This document shows positions 1 through 7,258 of a stretch of DNA of 8,525 bases, piece after piece; position 1 is the first letter of the stretch, and each line of letters begins with the position of its first letter. A program made the position numbers and the translations under genes. Source of the stretch: an uncultured Sphingosinicella sp. (lineage in GTDB: Bacteria; Pseudomonadota; Alphaproteobacteria; Sphingomonadales; Sphingomonadaceae); assembly GCA_946886275.1 (NCBI GenBank), contig CAMPIH010000098.1, forward strand, positions 1 to 8,525. The letters run 5' to 3'. The notes under the pieces are model-generated. The model worked only from the letters and a program-made list of their open reading frames with translations. It was not told the origin of the DNA and searched no databases.

Positions 1-1262
1 TCCAGCTCCGACTTGCCGAGGCCGATGACGACGAGGTCGCGCGTGTTGCCGAAGACGTTGAGCCCATCCATGTTGATCCCGCCCACCGTCTGGGACAGCG
101 GATAGATCGGATTCTCGCCATAGTAACGTGAGCCGAGAAGGCCCGATTCCTCGGCCGTGACGGCCAGGAAGACGATCGATCGCTCCGGCGGGCCGGCCTG
201 GGCATGGGCCTCGGCGAGGGCGATCAGCCCGGCGGTGCCGGTGGCATTGTCGACCGCGCCGTTGCAGATGTCGTCGCCGGCGACGGGGTCGCAGCGGCCG
301 AGATGGTCCCAGTGAGCGGTGTAGATGACATATTCATCGGGTCGTTCGCGGCCGGGCAGGATCCCGACGACGTTGCGCGAGTTCGACCGCTCGATCTCGT
401 TGGTCAGGCTGATCGACGCTCGAGTGCGTAGCGGCACCGCCCGAAAGCCGGGACGGGCCGCGGCCTGAATCTGCTGCTGAAGGTTCAGTCCCGATGAGGC
501 GAACAGCCGCTGGGCAGCACCTTCGGTGAGCCAGCCGATCATTTTCGACTGGTCCATGTGGTTGGCGGGATCGTCCATATTATATTGCGGGCCCGTCCAG
601 GAGGACTGGACGACGTTCCAGCCGTAGGAGGCGGGCTCGGTCTGATGGATGATCAAGGCAGCCGCGGCGCCCTGGGCGGCCGCTTCCTCATATTTGTAGG
701 TCCAGCGGCCATAATAGGTCATCGCCCGGCCGTTGAACGTGCCTTCGAGGTCGCTGTCCTGCCAGTCGGGATCGTTGACGAGGATGATCACCGTCTTTCC
801 GCGCACGTCGACGCCTTCATAATCGTTCCAGCCGCGCTCCGGCGCGTTGATGCCGTAGCCGACGAAGACCATCTCGCTATTCTCGAGAGCGATCTGCGGC
901 TGCAACTGGTAGGAATTGGCGACGAAGTCGGTTCGGTAGGCGAAGGTGATCGGCTCGGTTCCGCCGGTGATGGTGAGCGGGCTGGGCGTTGCCGTATTCT
1001 CGGCCAGCGGCACGTTCTGGAACCAGCTGCCATCATTCCCCGGCCTCAGCCCCGCTTCGGCGAACTGCTCGGCGATATAATTGACTGTCAGCTCCTCGCC
1101 GGCGGTGGTCGGCGCCCGGCCTTCGAAACGATCGGAGGCGAGGGTCTCGGTTGCCGTCTTCAGGGTCGAAAGCGAGATTTCCGGCGAGGCGGGATCGGAT
1201 GCCGGGGTGGTCGCGCAGGCGCTCGCGAGAAGAAGTGTCGCCGAAACCAGCAGTTTGCGCAT
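1..1262 (-). CDS. M28 family zinc metallopeptidase, secreted lipoprotein (3' end outside window)
   Basis: Predicted exported aminopeptidase that removes N-terminal residues from peptides using two metal ions. The visible 420 residues begin MRKLLVSATLLLASAC, a lipoprotein signal peptide with Cys16 as the likely lipidated residue, so the enzyme should be membrane-anchored facing the periplasm. An FEGRAP motif (46-51) typical of this family follows. Residues of about 120-265 look like an inserted PA (protease-associated) domain. The M28 metal site is visible in order: His317 and Asp319 (TAHWDHLG), Asp338 (AVDNATG), Glu371/Glu372 (TAEESGLLGS) and Asp399 (NMDGLN). Relatives are about 550 residues, so roughly 130 C-terminal residues, including the last metal-ligand His, should lie beyond the left edge. 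The ATG is chosen because it gives the signal peptide directly and has AAGGA 5 nt upstream. It is divergent from the S9 peptidase gene. Family assignment is firm; substrate specificity is unknown. Confidence 0.93.
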   Translation of the reverse strand, partial: MRKLLVSATLLLASACATTPASDPASPEISLSTLKTATETLASDRFEGRAPTTAGEELTVNYIAEQFAEAGLRPGNDGSWFQNVPLAENTATPSPLTITGGTEPITFAYRTDFVANSYQLQPQIALENSEMVFVGYGINAPERGWNDYEGVDVRGKTVIILVNDPDWQDSDLEGTFNGRAMTYYGRWTYKYEEAAAQGAAAALIIHQTEPASYGWNVVQSSWTGPQYNMDDPANHMDQSKMIGWLTEGAAQRLFASSGLNLQQQIQAAARPGFRAVPLRTRASISLTNEIERSNSRNVVGILPGRERPDEYVIYTAHWDHLGRCDPVAGDDICNGAVDNATGTAGLIALAEAHAQAGPPERSIVFLAVTAEESGLLGSRYYGENPIYPLSQTVGGINMDGLNVFGNTRDLVVIGLGKSEL

Positions 1263-1399
1263 GTCGATCCTTGCTCCTTCACTCACGGGCCGGGGCGGCT
1301 TCTGGCACCATGCCTTTCGGATCGCAACCTTGCGCTGACGAGGCTTTGCTGTATCCCTTGGTTCAGAGAATAGCGTAAGTTTCTGTATTCAGGGGGATC
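1263..1399. promoter_or_regulatory. Divergent intergenic region between the two peptidase genes
   Basis: This 137-bp gap separates the start codons of the leftward M28 lipoprotein gene and the rightward S9 peptidase gene, so it must carry both promoters unless they lie inside the genes. On the minus strand the M28 ribosome-binding site is readable as AAGGA (1268-1272), with a second GAAGGAG (1274-1280) further out. On the plus strand AGGGGG (1391-1396) precedes the S9 start. I looked for -35/-10 pairs on both strands and found only weak matches, so no promoter positions are given. No operator-like palindrome stands out. Confidence 0.5.
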
Positions 1400-3364
1400 A
1401 TGATCAACTCAATGTTCGCGGCAATCATTGCCGCGCTCCAGCCGGCCGCCGCGCCGACGCCGGAACCCGCAGTCGCGTTCGGCGCCCGCGAGAATGTCGA
1501 ATTCATCGCCTTGTCTCCGGACGGCACCCGCCTGGCCTACGCCATTCCCCGCGAAGGGCAGGGTTCCCGCTTGATGACGGTCGATGTCGGATCGACTCAG
1601 CCGCGCCATGTGATCAGCGTGGACGGGAGCCGGCAGCGTCTTTCCGGCTGCGACTGGGTGTCCAATCGCCGGCTGGTCTGCACGATCTACGGGGTCGCCG
1701 ACACGGGCGACCTGCTGGTGACGGCGACCAGGCTGATCGCGCTCGATCTCGACGGGACGGAGGTCAAGGTCCTGGGCGAACGCGATTCGGCCGACCAGGT
1801 CCGCGCGCGCCTTTATGGCGGAAGCGTGATCGACTGGCTTCCCGGCCAGGACAATCAGGTCCTGATGCAGCAGCAATTCATTCCGGAAGGGCGGGCGGGC
1901 ACCTTGCTCAACCGTACCGAGGACGGGCTGGGAATCACCCAGGTCGACACCATGAGTCTTCGAAGCCGGCAGGTCGAGGATGCCCATCCCAATGCCATTC
2001 GCTACCTTTCCGACGGTCGCGGCCGGGTCCGGATCATGGGCGTCCAGCAGGTCCGCGGCGACTATATGGCGACGAACATCACCACGCATTTCTACCGCGC
2101 CGCCGGTTCCTCCGAATGGATTCGGCTCGGCGATTATGACGGCCGAACCGATCGCGGACTCTGGCCCGTCGCCGTCGATGCCGAGCGCGATTCCGTCTAT
2201 GCCTTCGAGCAACAGGACGATGGCCGGGATGCGCTGGTCCGGATCGCCCTGGACGGAAGCGAAAGGCGCGACCTCAACGTTTCCCATCCCCATGTCGACG
2301 TCGACAGCCTGCTTCGGATCGGCCGAAGCAATCGCGTCGTGGGAGCATCCTATGCGACCGAGCGCCGCCAGACCGTCTATTTCGATCCCGAGCTGCAAAG
2401 GATCGCCCAGCAATTGTCGAGGGCCTTGCCGAACGCGCCGCTGATCAATTTCGTGGGATCCTCCGAAGACGAAAGCAAGCTGCTCGTCTGGGCGGGAAGC
2501 GACATTGATCCGGGGACCTACTTCGTCCTCGACCGCGCCAGCCGGCAGCTGGTCCAGGTGATGCGCAGCCGGCCCGAGCTCGACGGCGTTCAGCTGGCGC
2601 CGGTTCGGCCGGTGAACTATCGAGCCGCGGACGGCACCGAGATCCCCGGCTATCTCACGCTTCCGCCGGGGGGAGCCGGGCGCAACCTGCCCGCGATCGT
2701 CATGCCGCATGGCGGCCCGAGCGCCCGCGACGAATGGGGCTTCGACTGGCTCGCTCAATATTTCGCGAACCGCGGCTACGCCGTTCTCCAGCCGAATTTC
2801 CGCGGATCGGCGGGCTATGGCAATGACTGGTTCCAGACCAACGGCTTCCAATCCTGGAACGTGGCGATCGGCGACGTCAACGACGCCGGCCGATGGCTGA
2901 TCAGCGAGGGTATCGCCGATCCGTCGCGGCTCGCCGTCGTCGGCTGGTCCTATGGCGGCTATGCCGCGTTGCAATCCGGGGTGGTCGATCCCGATCTCTA
3001 CAAGGCGGTGGTGGCGATCGCGCCGGTGGCCGATCTCGGCGATTGGCGGGACGAATTCCGGCGCTTCACCAACGCTGCGGTGATGCGGGATTATGTCGGC
3101 ACCGGACCGCATATCGCCGCCGGCTCACCGGCACGCCACGCCGAAGCGATCAAGGCGCCGGTGCTGCTCTTTCATGGTGAGATGGACCGCAATGTCAGCG
3201 TGCGTCAGTCGAGGCTGATGCGGGACCGGCTTCGCGATGCCGGCAAGCGCGTGGAGCTGGTCGAGTTCTCAGGCCTGGACCACCAGCTGCAGGACAGCGA
3301 GGCGCGGGTGCGGATGCTTCGGCGCAGTGACGAGTTCCTTCGCCAGGCGCTTGGCATCCAATAA
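1400..3364 (+). CDS. S9 family serine peptidase (prolyl oligopeptidase-like), probably exported
   Basis: Predicted serine peptidase of the S9 family (acylaminoacyl-peptidase/dipeptidyl-peptidase-like), cleaving short peptides; 654 residues is a normal length. The N-terminal part (about 30-390) has repeated beta-strand segments such as FIALSPDGTRLAYAIP, consistent with the seven-bladed propeller that restricts access to the active site. The C-terminal alpha/beta-hydrolase domain (about 400-654) has the oxyanion-loop HGGP (437-440), nucleophile Ser517 in GWSYGGY, Asp596 in HGEMDRN and His628 in GLDHQ, so the catalytic triad is complete. Cys84 and Cys94 are close enough for a disulfide. The N-terminus (MFAAIIAALQPAAAP, from residue 5) looks like a short signal peptide but has no clear positive charge, so export is probable rather than certain. 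The start at 1400 has an AGGGGG tract only 3 nt upstream; an in-frame ATG at 1412 (residue 5) is an alternative. The gene ends on a strong terminator. Natural substrate is unknown. Confidence 0.93.
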   Translation: MINSMFAAIIAALQPAAAPTPEPAVAFGARENVEFIALSPDGTRLAYAIPREGQGSRLMTVDVGSTQPRHVISVDGSRQRLSGCDWVSNRRLVCTIYGVADTGDLLVTATRLIALDLDGTEVKVLGERDSADQVRARLYGGSVIDWLPGQDNQVLMQQQFIPEGRAGTLLNRTEDGLGITQVDTMSLRSRQVEDAHPNAIRYLSDGRGRVRIMGVQQVRGDYMATNITTHFYRAAGSSEWIRLGDYDGRTDRGLWPVAVDAERDSVYAFEQQDDGRDALVRIALDGSERRDLNVSHPHVDVDSLLRIGRSNRVVGASYATERRQTVYFDPELQRIAQQLSRALPNAPLINFVGSSEDESKLLVWAGSDIDPGTYFVLDRASRQLVQVMRSRPELDGVQLAPVRPVNYRAADGTEIPGYLTLPPGGAGRNLPAIVMPHGGPSARDEWGFDWLAQYFANRGYAVLQPNFRGSAGYGNDWFQTNGFQSWNVAIGDVNDAGRWLISEGIADPSRLAVVGWSYGGYAALQSGVVDPDLYKAVVAIAPVADLGDWRDEFRRFTNAAVMRDYVGTGPHIAAGSPARHAEAIKAPVLLFHGEMDRNVSVRQSRLMRDRLRDAGKRVELVEFSGLDHQLQDSEARVRMLRRSDEFLRQALGIQ

Positions 3365-3390
3365 AAAAGGGCGGCCGGAGCCGCCCTTTT
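3365..3390. terminator. Bidirectional intrinsic terminator between the S9 peptidase gene and rpsD
   Basis: A perfect hairpin has stem GGGCGGC (3369-3375), loop CGGA (3376-3379) and stem GCCGCCC (3380-3386). AAAA (3365-3368) precedes it and TTTT (3387-3390) follows it, so either strand gives a GC stem followed by a U tract. It starts on the base after the S9 peptidase stop codon and lies 20 bp beyond the rpsD stop on the other strand, so it can stop transcription of both converging genes. Confidence 0.9.
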
Positions 3391-3409
3391 CAAGCTCGAG
3401 ACGATCAGA

Positions 3410-4024
3410 TCAGCGCGAGTAGAACTCGACGACCAGGTTCGGCTCCATCCGCACCGGATAGGGCACTTCGTCGAGGCTCGGAACGCGGTTGAAGGTCACC
3501 TTGGCGACGCCGTCCGGAACGACATATTCGGGGATCTCGCGCTCGGCGAGGCTCTGCGCCTCGAGCACCAGGGCCATTTCCTGCGCCTTCGGACCGAGTT
3601 CGACCACGTCGCCGACACCGATTCGGGCGGAGGCGATGTTGAGCTTGCGGCCATTGACCCGGATGTGCCCGTGGTTGACGAGCTGGCGGGCGGCCCAGAT
3701 GGTCGGTGCGAACTTGGCGCGATAGACGACCATGTCCAGCCGGCGCTCGAGCAGGCCGATCAGGTTCTGGCCGGTGTCGCCCTTCATCCGCGCGGCTTCG
3801 GTATAGGTGCGCTTGAACTGCTTTTCGGTGACGTCGCCATAATAGCCCTTCAGCTTCTGCTTGGCGCGAAGCTGAATGCCGAAGTCGGACAGCTTGCCCT
3901 TGCGGCGCTGACCATGCTGGCCGGGGCCATATTCGCGGCGATTGACGGGGCTCTTGGGACGACCGAAGACGTTTTCGCCCATCCGGCGGTCGAGCTTGTA
4001 CTTGGCGCTTGAGCGCTTCGACAT
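3410..4024 (-). CDS. rpsD: 30S ribosomal protein S4
   Basis: Primary 16S rRNA-binding protein that nucleates assembly of the 30S body and contributes to decoding accuracy. The 204-residue product starts [20 protein letters not shown] and contains the conserved [19 protein letters not shown] segment (31-49, YGPGQHG core) of bacterial S4. The S4 RNA-binding domain covers about 94-157 ([16 protein letters not shown], then [15 protein letters not shown]), and the C-terminus ends VEFYSR. There is no cysteine anywhere in the protein, so this is the zinc-free (C-minus) form usual in Alphaproteobacteria. The ATG at 4024 is chosen because it matches the family N-terminus and has GGAG 7 nt upstream (4032-4035). 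The frame stays open 43 codons further upstream, but that stretch is not S4-like. It is transcribed alone here, converging on the S9 peptidase gene. S4 is known to autoregulate translation in several bacteria; see the leader entry. Confidence 0.98.
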   Translation of the reverse strand: MSKRSSAKYKLDRRMGENVFGRPKSPVNRREYGPGQHGQRRKGKLSDFGIQLRAKQKLKGYYGDVTEKQFKRTYTEAARMKGDTGQNLIGLLERRLDMVVYRAKFAPTIWAARQLVNHGHIRVNGRKLNIASARIGVGDVVELGPKAQEMALVLEAQSLAEREIPEYVVPDGVAKVTFNRVPSLDEVPYPVRMEPNLVVEFYSR

Positions 4025-4069
4025 TTCAATACTCCAATTTGCTTCTGACTCTGGTTCAGCCCTTCTGAT

Positions 4070-4095
4070 CCGAAAACCGGTTGCCCACTTTTCGG
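4070..4095. repeat. CCGAAAA...TTTTCGG inverted repeat, resembling a recurrent alphaproteobacterial intergenic element
   Basis: The arms CCGAAAA (4070-4076) and TTTTCGG (4089-4095) are perfect inverted complements around a 12-nt centre, CCGGTTGCCCAC. From memory, very similar sequence (CCGAAAACCGGTT, then CCACTTTTCGG) recurs between genes in many alphaproteobacterial genomes. That recurrence cannot be tested in this window, where I see only one copy. It sits 46 bp upstream of the rpsD start and would fall in the transcribed leader if the promoter lies further upstream. Confidence 0.55.
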
Positions 4096-4122
4096 GAAAG
4101 GCTGGGTTCCCTGGAATCGCAC

Positions 4123-4146
4123 CGCCGGACCAAGACCGTTCCGGCG
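4123..4146 (-). other. Hairpin in the rpsD upstream region
   Basis: CGCCGGA (4123-4129) and TCCGGCG (4140-4146) form a perfect 7-bp GC-rich stem with a 10-nt loop. No T tract follows on either strand, so it does not look like an intrinsic terminator. It may be part of a structured rpsD leader, or a rho-dependent or post-processing 3' end of the trmJ transcript. In GC-rich DNA a stem of this size can also arise by chance. Confidence 0.35.
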
Positions 4147-4237
4147 CGGCCACCGCTTCACCAGGGGTGCGGGGCCAATTGCGAAGGCGGGCACATGGCC
4201 GCTGGGGGTCGAAAAGTCAACCGGGGCCGGCCTGCCG

Positions 4238-5026
4238 CTAGCCCGGACGGCGAGGCTCCGCCAGCGCCCTCACGATGCCGCGAAGCGCCTGGACCTCGCG
4301 GGTCGACCAGCCCGCCTTGGTGAGGATCGTCCGGATCGTATTCTTGGTCGCCGGAGTCCGATCGGGCGGGTGGAAATAATCGACTTTCTCGAGCGCCCCG
4401 TAGAGCTGCTGGATCAAACCTTCGAGATGCTCCTGGGGAGCGCGCGGTTCGGCCTCGCCGCCTTCCGTCGGAACCGCCAGCTCGACATGCTTGGACCATT
4501 CATAGGCGATCAGGATCACCGCCTGGGCCAGGTTCAGGGACCTGAAGCCGGGATTGACCGGCACGGTGACGATCTTGCCCGCCAGCGCCACCTCGTCGGT
4601 CTCCAGCCCGGAGCGCTCGGCCCCGAAAAGAATCGCTGACCGGCCGGGATGAGCGTGAATCTCCCGCGCCGCCTGCTCCGGCGAGACGACCGGCACGACG
4701 AGCCCGCGCTTTCGCACCGTCGTCGCGAAGACGAACGGGCAATCGGCCACGGCCTCGGCGACGGATTCGAACACCTGCGCCCGTTCCAGCACTTTGTCGG
4801 CGCCGGACGCCGAGGGACCCGCCGAGGGATTGGGCCAGCCGTCGCGCGGACTCACCAGCCGAAGATCGGTGAGCCCGAAATTGAGCATCGCCCGGGCTGC
4901 CTTGCCGATATTCTCGCCCAGCTGGGGCCGGACCAGGACGACGACCGGGAGCCGCGAGGAGAGTCCATCCTCAGCGCCCGATCCCTCCTCGGGTCGAGCG
5001 GCCACCGCATGTTGGGGATCGATCAT
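4238..5026 (-). CDS. trmJ: tRNA (cytidine/uridine-2'-O-)-methyltransferase, TrmJ type
   Basis: SPOUT-class RNA 2'-O-methyltransferase; TrmJ methylates the ribose of nucleotide 32 in the anticodon loop of several tRNAs using S-adenosylmethionine. The 262-residue protein shows the three SPOUT motifs in order: motif 1 PQLGENIGKAARAMLNFG (34-51, with the conserved Arg45), motif 2 LFGAERSGL (133-141) and motif 3 NPGFRSLNLAQAV (158-170), which form the knotted cofactor site. The C-terminal helical extension (about 200-258, LEGLIQQLYGALEKVDYF and REVQALRGIVRAL) is characteristic of TrmJ rather than other TrmH-family enzymes. The first 25 residues are not conserved, and E. coli TrmJ is slightly shorter, so a later start is possible. 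The ATG at 5026 lies 10 bp after the nrdR stop with only a weak AGG upstream, so translation may be coupled to nrdR. It is the last gene of the rpiB-glyA-nrdR-trmJ unit. Confidence 0.92.
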   Translation of the reverse strand: MIDPQHAVAARPEEGSGAEDGLSSRLPVVVLVRPQLGENIGKAARAMLNFGLTDLRLVSPRDGWPNPSAGPSASGADKVLERAQVFESVAEAVADCPFVFATTVRKRGLVVPVVSPEQAAREIHAHPGRSAILFGAERSGLETDEVALAGKIVTVPVNPGFRSLNLAQAVILIAYEWSKHVELAVPTEGGEAEPRAPQEHLEGLIQQLYGALEKVDYFHPPDRTPATKNTIRTILTKAGWSTREVQALRGIVRALAEPRRPG

Positions 5027-5036
5027 GAAAGCGGGC

Positions 5037-5486
5037 CTATTCCTTCACCGTGCCGGCGAAATGCTCGAAATCCCTGGCCTCGCGAAAATCCTTATAGACC
5101 GAGGCGAAGCGGATATAGGCGACGGGGTCGAGCGCCTTGAGGCCCTCCATCACCATCTCGCCGATCCGCTCCGACGGAGTCTCGCTCTCGCCGCTCGTCT
5201 CGATCTGGCGCTGGATCGAGGATGCCAGCCGTTCGATCCGCTCCGCCGGGACCGGGCGCTTCCGGCAGGCGATGGCGATCGAGCGTTCGAGCTTGCCGCG
5301 GTCGAACGGCTCGCGCCGATTGCCCGACTTGACGATCGTCAGGTCGCGAAGCTGGATTCTCTCGAAAGTGGTGAATCGCGCGCCGCAATCCTCGCACTGG
5401 CGCCGCCGGCGGATCGAGGAGCCGTCCTCGGTGGGCCGGCTGTCCTTCACCTGGCTGTTTTCATGGGCGCAGAAGGGACAGCGCAA
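5037..5486 (-). CDS. nrdR: Transcriptional repressor NrdR (ribonucleotide reductase regulator), TTG start
   Basis: Nucleotide-sensing repressor that binds NrdR boxes in ribonucleotide reductase promoters when dATP is high. The 149-residue protein has the N-terminal zinc ribbon with Cys3 and Cys6 (MRCPFC) and Cys31 and Cys34 (CEDCG), followed by FTTFERIQL and the ATP-cone domain (about 49-139, beginning [18 protein letters not shown]). Length and order are canonical. The start is TTG at 5484-5486: translation must begin at or before it to keep Cys3 and Cys6, the same frame reaches the glyA stop four codons upstream, and no ATG or GTG lies between. GAGGG overlapping the glyA stop sits 9 nt before it. 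The gene follows glyA by 12 bp and precedes trmJ by 10 bp. No NrdR box was recognised in this window, so its targets are elsewhere. Confidence 0.97.
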   Translation of the reverse strand: MRCPFCAHENSQVKDSRPTEDGSSIRRRRQCEDCGARFTTFERIQLRDLTIVKSGNRREPFDRGKLERSIAIACRKRPVPAERIERLASSIQRQIETSGESETPSERIGEMVMEGLKALDPVAYIRFASVYKDFREARDFEHFAGTVKE

Positions 5487-5495
5487 GGATCCTGA

Positions 5496-5500
5496 CCCTC
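5496..5500 (-). promoter_or_regulatory. Ribosome-binding site that decides the nrdR TTG start
   Basis: GAGGG on the minus strand overlaps the glyA stop codon (5499-5501) and lies 9 nt before the TTG start of nrdR. An AGGA (5490-5493) sits closer, at 3 nt, and is probably too near to be the main site. The overlap suggests that ribosomes finishing glyA restart on nrdR. Confidence 0.6.
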
Positions 5501-6803
5501 AGCCCTGGTAGATCGGAAATCGGCCGCACAGCTCGCGGACTCGATTTCTGACCTCGGCTTCGACCGCTTCATTGCCCTCATGGCCCTTGTCGCGAAGGCC
5601 TTCGAGGACGTCGGCGATCATGTCGGCAATGTCGCGGAACTCGGCGACTCCGAAACCACGGGTGGTTCCTGCCGGCGATCCGACCCGGATCCCGCTGGTC
5701 TTGACCGGCGGCAGCGGATCGAAGGGAACGCCGTTCTTGTTGCAGGTGATGGCGGAGCGTTCGAGCGCCTCGTCGGCGTCCTTGCCGGTGATTCCGAGCG
5801 GGCTGACGTCGACGAGGGCGAGATGGGTGTCGGTGCCACCCGCGACGAGATCGGCGCCGCGTTCCTTCAGTCGCCCGGCAAGCGCCTTCGCATTGGCGAT
5901 GACGGCTCGGGCATAGGATTTGAACTCCGGCTGGAGCGCTTCGCCGAAGGCGACCGCCTTCGCGGCGATGACGTGCATGAGCGGGCCGCCCTGAAGCCCC
6001 GGAAAGACCGCCGAGTTGATCTTCTTGGCGATGTCCTCATCGTCGGTCAGCACCATCCCCCCGCGCGGGCCGCGAAGGGTCTTGTGGGTGGTGGTGGTGA
6101 CGACATGGGCGTGGCCGAAGGGGGTGGGATGCTCGCCTGCCGCCACCAGGCCGGCGAAATGGGCCATGTCGACCATGAACAGGGCGTCGACCGAATCGGC
6201 GATAGCCCGGAAGCGGGCGAAATCGATGTGCCGGGGATAAGCGGAGCCGCCGGCGATGATCAGCTTCGGCCGATGCTCCCGAGCGAGCCGCTCGACCTCG
6301 TCGAAATCGACGAGATGGTCGTCGCGTCGGACGCCATATTGGATGGCGTTGAACCATTTGCCCGAAAGCGCGGGCTTGGCGCCGTGGGTGAGGTGACCGC
6401 CGGCATCGAGCGACATTCCGAGGATCGTGTCGCCGGGCTTCGTCAGGGCCAGCATCACGGCGCCATTGGCCTGGGCTCCGCTATGCGGCTGGACGTTGGC
6501 GAAGCCGCAATTGAACAGGGTCTTCGCCCGCTCGATCGCGAGGGTTTCGACGGCATCCGACGGGGCGCAGCCCTGGTAATAGCGCCGGCCCGGATAGCCT
6601 TCGGCATATTTGTTGGTGAGCACCGATCCCTGGGCTTCGAGAACGGCTCGAGAGACGATATTCTCGGAGGCGATGAGCTCGATCTGGTTCTGCTGGCGAT
6701 CGAGCTCGGCCGCGACGGCTTGTGCGACCGCCCCGTCCGCATCGGCCAGGCGCCGAGTGAAAAAGCCGTCGGGCTGGACCTCGCTCAAGGGGCGGCTGCT
6801 CAT
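5499..6803 (-). CDS. glyA: Serine hydroxymethyltransferase
   Basis: PLP enzyme that converts L-serine and tetrahydrofolate to glycine and 5,10-methylenetetrahydrofolate, the main one-carbon source for dTMP, purines and methionine. The 434-residue protein shows [12 protein letters not shown] (40-51), [18 protein letters not shown] (62-79), [10 protein letters not shown] (107-116), the PLP-contacting [16 protein letters not shown] (211-226), the PLP-lysine motif [15 protein letters not shown] (235-249) with Lys241 forming the Schiff base, and [14 protein letters not shown] (370-383) with the carboxylate-binding Arg373. All catalytic elements are intact and the length is normal. The ATG overlaps the rpiB stop by 4 bp (ATGA), and AAGGA 6 nt upstream lies inside the rpiB end, so the two are translationally coupled. 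nrdR follows after 12 bp. The glycine made here is also the substrate of the neighbouring HemA. Confidence 0.98.
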   Translation of the reverse strand: MSSRPLSEVQPDGFFTRRLADADGAVAQAVAAELDRQQNQIELIASENIVSRAVLEAQGSVLTNKYAEGYPGRRYYQGCAPSDAVETLAIERAKTLFNCGFANVQPHSGAQANGAVMLALTKPGDTILGMSLDAGGHLTHGAKPALSGKWFNAIQYGVRRDDHLVDFDEVERLAREHRPKLIIAGGSAYPRHIDFARFRAIADSVDALFMVDMAHFAGLVAAGEHPTPFGHAHVVTTTTHKTLRGPRGGMVLTDDEDIAKKINSAVFPGLQGGPLMHVIAAKAVAFGEALQPEFKSYARAVIANAKALAGRLKERGADLVAGGTDTHLALVDVSPLGITGKDADEALERSAITCNKNGVPFDPLPPVKTSGIRVGSPAGTTRGFGVAEFRDIADMIADVLEGLRDKGHEGNEAVEAEVRNRVRELCGRFPIYQG

Positions 6804-7258
6804 TCGGGTTCCTTCTCGAATCGGGGATGGGTCAGCTTGTCGACCCGGCGCTGGTGGCGATCGCCGCCGAAAGCCGTGTCCAGGAAGACGTCGACACAGG
6901 CCTTGGCCATCTCGCCGCCGACGAGGCGGGCGCCCATCGCGATGACGTTGGCGTCATTATGCTCGCGCGCAAGCCGGGCCGAGAGCGGCTCCGACACCAA
7001 GGCGCAGCGACAGGCCGGGTGGCGGTTCACCGAGATCGAGATGCCGATGCCGGAACCGCACAAGGCGATCCCGCGGTCGGCCCGTCCGGCGGCGATCGAA
7101 TCCGCGATCTTGTAGCCGAAATCGGGATAATCGACCGAATCCACGCCGCCAGGCCCCAGATCGACGACCTGATGACCGGCGGCCTGAAGATGAGCGACGA
7201 GCATCGCCTTCATCTCAACCGCTGCATGATCGGAAGCAATGACGATCCGTTCGCCCAC
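6800..7258 (-). CDS. rpiB: Ribose-5-phosphate isomerase B, GTG start
   Basis: Interconverts ribulose 5-phosphate and ribose 5-phosphate in the non-oxidative pentose phosphate pathway, feeding PRPP and nucleotide synthesis. With the GTG start at 7258 the protein has 152 residues, the usual RpiB length. It shows Asp10 and His11 in IVIASDHAA (5-13), the catalytic-base region [10 protein letters not shown] (67-76, Cys67) and [14 protein letters not shown] (98-111, His100 equivalent to the catalytic His), then RHQRRVDKL near the C-terminus. The GTG is chosen because it places [11 protein letters not shown] at the N-terminus as in the family and has GGAG 6 nt upstream. The frame stays open for about 40 more codons, but those are not RpiB-like. 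It appears to be the first gene of the rpiB-glyA-nrdR-trmJ unit. The LacAB/RpiB superfamily also includes allose-6-phosphate isomerases, but context favours the ribose enzyme. Confidence 0.95.
   Translation of the reverse strand: MGERIVIASDHAAVEMKAMLVAHLQAAGHQVVDLGPGGVDSVDYPDFGYKIADSIAAGRADRGIALCGSGIGISISVNRHPACRCALVSEPLSARLAREHNDANVIAMGARLVGGEMAKACVDVFLDTAFGGDRHQRRVDKLTHPRFEKEPE

Larger units (their letters stand above)
4025..4237 (-). promoter_or_regulatory. rpsD upstream/leader region with two inverted repeats
   Basis: This 213-bp gap lies between the trmJ stop and the rpsD start, both on the minus strand. It should hold the trmJ operon 3' end and the rpsD promoter and leader. Visible are GGAG at 4032-4035 (the rpsD ribosome-binding site), an inverted repeat CCGAAAA/TTTTCGG at 4070-4095, and a separate hairpin at 4123-4146. 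A TTGACT sequence on the minus strand (4215-4220) is a fair -35 candidate, but the matching -10 position reads CATGTG, so the promoter is not established. I see no T-tract terminator after trmJ, so read-through from trmJ into rpsD is possible. Confidence 0.5.

Noticed and set aside
558..1373. A 271-codon plus-strand open frame opposite the M28 peptidase gene
   Set aside because: The minus strand encodes an intact M28 metal site and lipoprotein signal here, so the plus-strand frame is a shadow.
1346..1373. Possible promoter TTGCTG-16 nt-GAATAG before the S9 peptidase gene
   Set aside because: Only about three and two matches to the -35 and -10 consensus; not distinguishable from chance.
1409..3112. 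A 567-codon open frame on the minus strand inside the S9 peptidase gene
   Set aside because: It is antisense to a gene with a complete catalytic triad, shows no recognisable domain, and is what high-GC third-position bias produces opposite a real gene.
4025..4153. N-terminal extension of rpsD by 43 codons (GTG at 4153)
   Set aside because: The extension is unlike S4, and the ATG at 4024 has a well-placed GGAG and the exact family N-terminus.
4192..4220. Minus-strand TTGACT with a downstream CATGTG as the rpsD promoter
   Set aside because: The -35 is good but the -10 is poor, so the promoter cannot be called from sequence alone.
5580..7115. A 511-codon open frame on the plus strand across glyA and rpiB
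   Set aside because: Antisense shadow of two well-supported genes; composition is low-complexity Gly/Asp/Arg-rich with no domain and no convincing ribosome-binding site.
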